Assembly (NCBI GenBank): GCA_964432485.1
Contig: CAYSNP010000004.1
Span: forward strand, 1 to 64,000
Origin: CAYSNP01 sp964432485
GTDB lineage: Bacteria; Bacillota; Clostridia; Christensenellales; DTU072
Direction of reading: 5' to 3'
DNA: 64,000 nt
Position 1 is the first letter of the stretch. Each line of letters opens with the position of its first letter. Of the stretch, positions 61,966 to 64,000 are shown in pieces. The notes under the pieces were generated by a model. That model saw nothing but the letters and a program-made list of their open reading frames with translations, had not been told where the DNA came from and did no database searches. The position numbers and the translations under genes were made by a program.

Positions 61966-63759
61966 ATGAAAAATAAAAAGATATTAATTTTAGTTTTATT
62001 ATTAACATTACTGCTAGTTTTTAGCTTAGGAGGCTGTAGCTTTCTGGCAAGACTTTTTGGTAGGGACAATGGCACAGATGATGAGCCATCTCCTACAGAC
62101 CAACCTTTAACTGAACAAGAAATATTGAATTTAACAAGCAACCCTATTGATACATCATCCAGCTTTACGCTATATATTGTCATTGACACAATGGGCGTAT
62201 CGGGTATGACGCAAATAGATTGCCAAGTAGTAGATGGTATCCCTAATCTCCGAATAGAGAAAGAAAACGATGATGCAACAGGTACAGAGGAGACTTATAT
62301 ATTAAAGCTAGCCGGAGAGTATGGCTTTCAACAAATAGAGGTAAGCAGATCTTATGTCGGCGAAACTACTACTAAAGTAAAAAGGTTGTCCGAAATACAA
62401 GCGCAAATGAAAATGAACAGCTTAATTCTTGATACAGTTCCCTTTTTACATGAATATATTCCTGAGATTAAGAAGTTAGGATTGCTGGCAAAATCTTATG
62501 ATAGCTCTTTGGGCAACTTAGAGATGTCAGGCGTGCGTCATATCAATGCCCAAAACCAACTTGAATCTATAGAAATCAATGCAAGCTCAAAGATAGTGCT
62601 AGATTTTGTTAACAGAGCGGGTGCATTTAGCTACTATAATAAATTCAACTCTCAAACTAAATTGACTGAGGCTAAAGTACAATTCATATTGGATAAGGAG
62701 TATCTGCCTACCAATTATGATTACGAAACAACCAGCAAAAAAGATATTCTTTCTGCTAATGTTTCAATAGAATATGGCAATGTTAGCATACAAACTCCAA
62801 ATCTTGACAATGCTATTAACCTTGATGCTTCTGAAATTCAAATTCAATTGGTTGATAATTATGGCGTTACTCTTGACGGACTTTACCAAGAAAGTTTTAT
62901 AACAGGGTCAGAGATAGGGGCAGGCGATGTTAATATGTCAGCGCAAACTGTTGAAATGCAGTTTCAAGGTATTTATTATGATTCGGATTATAAATACCCT
63001 ATCGGCAACACTATAAATACCGGATTTACTACCCCGCTAAGATTATATTGTAATTGGAAAGGAACAAAAGTTAATTTACAACTAAATGGCGGTGTTCTTG
63101 AAGAAGAACAAGAGTATTTTATACTTGGTAAGTATACGGATCTTGAGCCTATCAGATCGGGATATGAGTTTGGCGGCTGGTATAAAGACCAAAACTATAC
63201 AGAAAAATTAGAGAGTTGGGATGCAACGCTAACAGATACCGCAATTACCCTTTATGCAAAATGGACTCCCTATGTAAAAATTACCCTTAATGCAGGAGTA
63301 AGCTATAAGCTTCTACCAATTATCGGTGTAGCCGGCAAGCCAATTGCTTATCCTGTCGGAGATGCTATTAATAAAAAAGGGCATTTATTTGATGATTGGT
63401 GGCAAGATGCGGCTCTTACTCAAGTTAAACTTGCAGCCTTCCCTGCTGCTTCTACAACGGCATATGCCTCTTTTAAGGAAGCCTGGGTAGTTACTTTATC
63501 TCAGCATGCCGATTATAAGCTGGATCACTTGCCCAAATATGTTAATATAGCAAAGAATCCTGCCAATCCTGCAACTGCTTTTAATGCACTTATTCAAAAA
63601 ATAACGGAAGGTAATAATGCTATTACTTTTGGCGGCGAGGGCGGAGGCTATATTTTTGATAAATGGTATCTTGATAGTGCTTTCACTACTCCTTTTACTG
63701 AATATCCTACCGGTAATATTACTTTATATGCAGGCTTCAAAACAGCACAGCCAATCTAA
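61966..63759 (+). CDS. InlB-repeat lipoprotein
   Basis: A 597-residue lipoprotein (lipobox LGGC) followed by a Thr/Pro/Asp-rich linker, a 300-residue beta-rich domain I do not recognise (about 50-345), and C-terminal InlB B-repeat units (GYEFGGWYKDQNYTEKL...ITLYAKWTPY, GHLFDDWWQDAALTQ, YIFDKWYLDSAFTTP). Start ATG 61966 follows AAAGGAGG; the ATG-less extension to 61942 is only the ribosome site region. A perfect promoter and its own terminator make it a highly expressed single gene. Probably a surface stalk or adhesin; this is inference. Confidence 0.85.
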   Translation: MKNKKILILVLLLTLLLVFSLGGCSFLARLFGRDNGTDDEPSPTDQPLTEQEILNLTSNPIDTSSSFTLYIVIDTMGVSGMTQIDCQVVDGIPNLRIEKENDDATGTEETYILKLAGEYGFQQIEVSRSYVGETTTKVKRLSEIQAQMKMNSLILDTVPFLHEYIPEIKKLGLLAKSYDSSLGNLEMSGVRHINAQNQLESIEINASSKIVLDFVNRAGAFSYYNKFNSQTKLTEAKVQFILDKEYLPTNYDYETTSKKDILSANVSIEYGNVSIQTPNLDNAINLDASEIQIQLVDNYGVTLDGLYQESFITGSEIGAGDVNMSAQTVEMQFQGIYYDSDYKYPIGNTINTGFTTPLRLYCNWKGTKVNLQLNGGVLEEEQEYFILGKYTDLEPIRSGYEFGGWYKDQNYTEKLESWDATLTDTAITLYAKWTPYVKITLNAGVSYKLLPIIGVAGKPIAYPVGDAINKKGHLFDDWWQDAALTQVKLAAFPAASTTAYASFKEAWVVTLSQHADYKLDHLPKYVNIAKNPANPATAFNALIQKITEGNNAITFGGEGGGYIFDKWYLDSAFTTPFTEYPTGNITLYAGFKTAQPI

Positions 63760-63771
63760 AAACTAAACTTG

Positions 63772-63805
63772 AGCCCCGCTTAAGTGCGGGGCTTGCTTTT
63801 CTTTA
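63772..63805 (+). terminator. Terminator after the InlB-repeat lipoprotein
   Basis: GC-rich 8-bp stem AGCCCCGC/GCGGGGCT (63772-63779 with 63786-63793), a 6-base loop, then a T-rich tail TGCTTTTCTTTAT. Confidence 0.88.
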
Positions 63806-63834
63806 TTGACAAACGGGTAAGAATGCCTTACAAT
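63806..63834 (+). promoter_or_regulatory. Promoter of the last lipoprotein gene
   Basis: TTGACA (63806-63811), an exact 17-bp spacer and TACAAT (63829-63834), 43 bases before the start codon and directly after the terminator tail. Confidence 0.85.
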
Positions 63835-63877
63835 TTAAGTAAATAATGGAGAAGCAAAATCTCAAGAGGAGAAAAAT

Positions 63878-64000
63878 ATGAAAAGTAAAAAATTGTTAAC
63901 GCTAACTTTATTGCTGCTACTAATATCTGTATTGACTCTTTCTGCATGCGGCAAACGGCCTGATGGTCCTACGCCAACACCTGATGACCCGCCTGTGTTA
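63878..64000 (+). CDS. Lipoprotein, N-terminal fragment (3' end outside window)
   Basis: ATG 63878 follows AGAGGAG at about seven bases. The 41 visible residues are a lipoprotein signal (MKSKKLLTLTLLLLL, lipobox LSAC) and a Pro/Asp/Thr linker (PDGPTPTPDDPP) much like that of the preceding InlB-repeat lipoprotein, so another surface lipoprotein of the same kind is likely. It is cut by the window end. Confidence 0.8.
   Translation, partial: MKSKKLLTLTLLLLLISVLTLSACGKRPDGPTPTPDDPPVL

Overview
The window looks like a chromosomal piece of an AT-rich (roughly 40% GC by eye), Gram-positive-type bacterium of the Bacillota, most likely an uncultured, possibly gut-dwelling Clostridia lineage. The reasons are the many exported proteins with lipoboxes or single anchors, a GlgC plus GlgD pair in the glycogen operon, YesM/YesN-type two-component regulation, strong AGGAGG-like ribosome binding sites, clean TTGACA/TATAAT promoters and a collagen-like GXY protein. 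A 100-N run marks a scaffold join at 24219-24318, so this is probably a draft or metagenome-derived genome. Function calls rest on motif recognition only, because no search could be run.

Region 1 (1-22616, all + strand) is a surface-glycan locus. It holds the end of a secreted glycoside hydrolase, a very large lipoprotein with a degenerate sialate O-acetylesterase-like core (split by a one-base frameshift near 1690), two paralogous MBG-repeat lipoproteins, a double-SGNH esterase, a YesN/YesM pair, a GH130 phosphorylase, a second double-SGNH protein (with a LamG-like insert and a membrane anchor) and a second GH130 phosphorylase. Three consecutive secreted proteins end in, or carry near their end, the same roughly 150-residue module, which I do not recognise. 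Two GH130 enzymes flanking an SGNH esterase suggest use of an acetylated beta-mannoside-type glycan; this is inference.

Region 2 (22617-25260) is a small RNA and accessory patch: a remnant of a BspA-type leucine-rich repeat, tmRNA (minus strand) with its promoter, tRNA-Pro(GGG) with promoter and terminator, a collagen-like protein, an assembly gap flanked by an identical 55-bp sequence, and a PRC-barrel-like protein.

Region 3 (25264-41873) has an acyl-CoA/acid ligase and then a near-complete glycogen operon that begins with ispE: ispE-glgB-glgC-glgD-glgA-glgP-GH13-malQ-PPTase. Two small lipoproteins follow, one an SGNH hydrolase, ending in a good terminator.

Region 4 (41871-51828) has an FAD oxidoreductase on the minus strand, then a minus-strand sugar operon (ROK regulator, class II aldolase, PfkB kinase, xylose-isomerase-like TIM barrel, GH13 glucosidase, second PfkB kinase) divergent from a GPH-family sugar symporter. 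Together these form a complete import, hydrolysis, isomerisation, phosphorylation and aldol-cleavage route for an unidentified glycoside.

Region 5 (51829-64000) has a DUF488 protein, a four-module CoA-disulfide-reductase/rhodanese/TusA/DsrE fusion, an anchored InlB-repeat surface protein, a five-TM sulfatase-fold protein lacking the catalytic cysteine, a MacB/FtsX-type ABC transporter, an InlB-repeat lipoprotein and the start of another lipoprotein. Most have their own consensus promoter.
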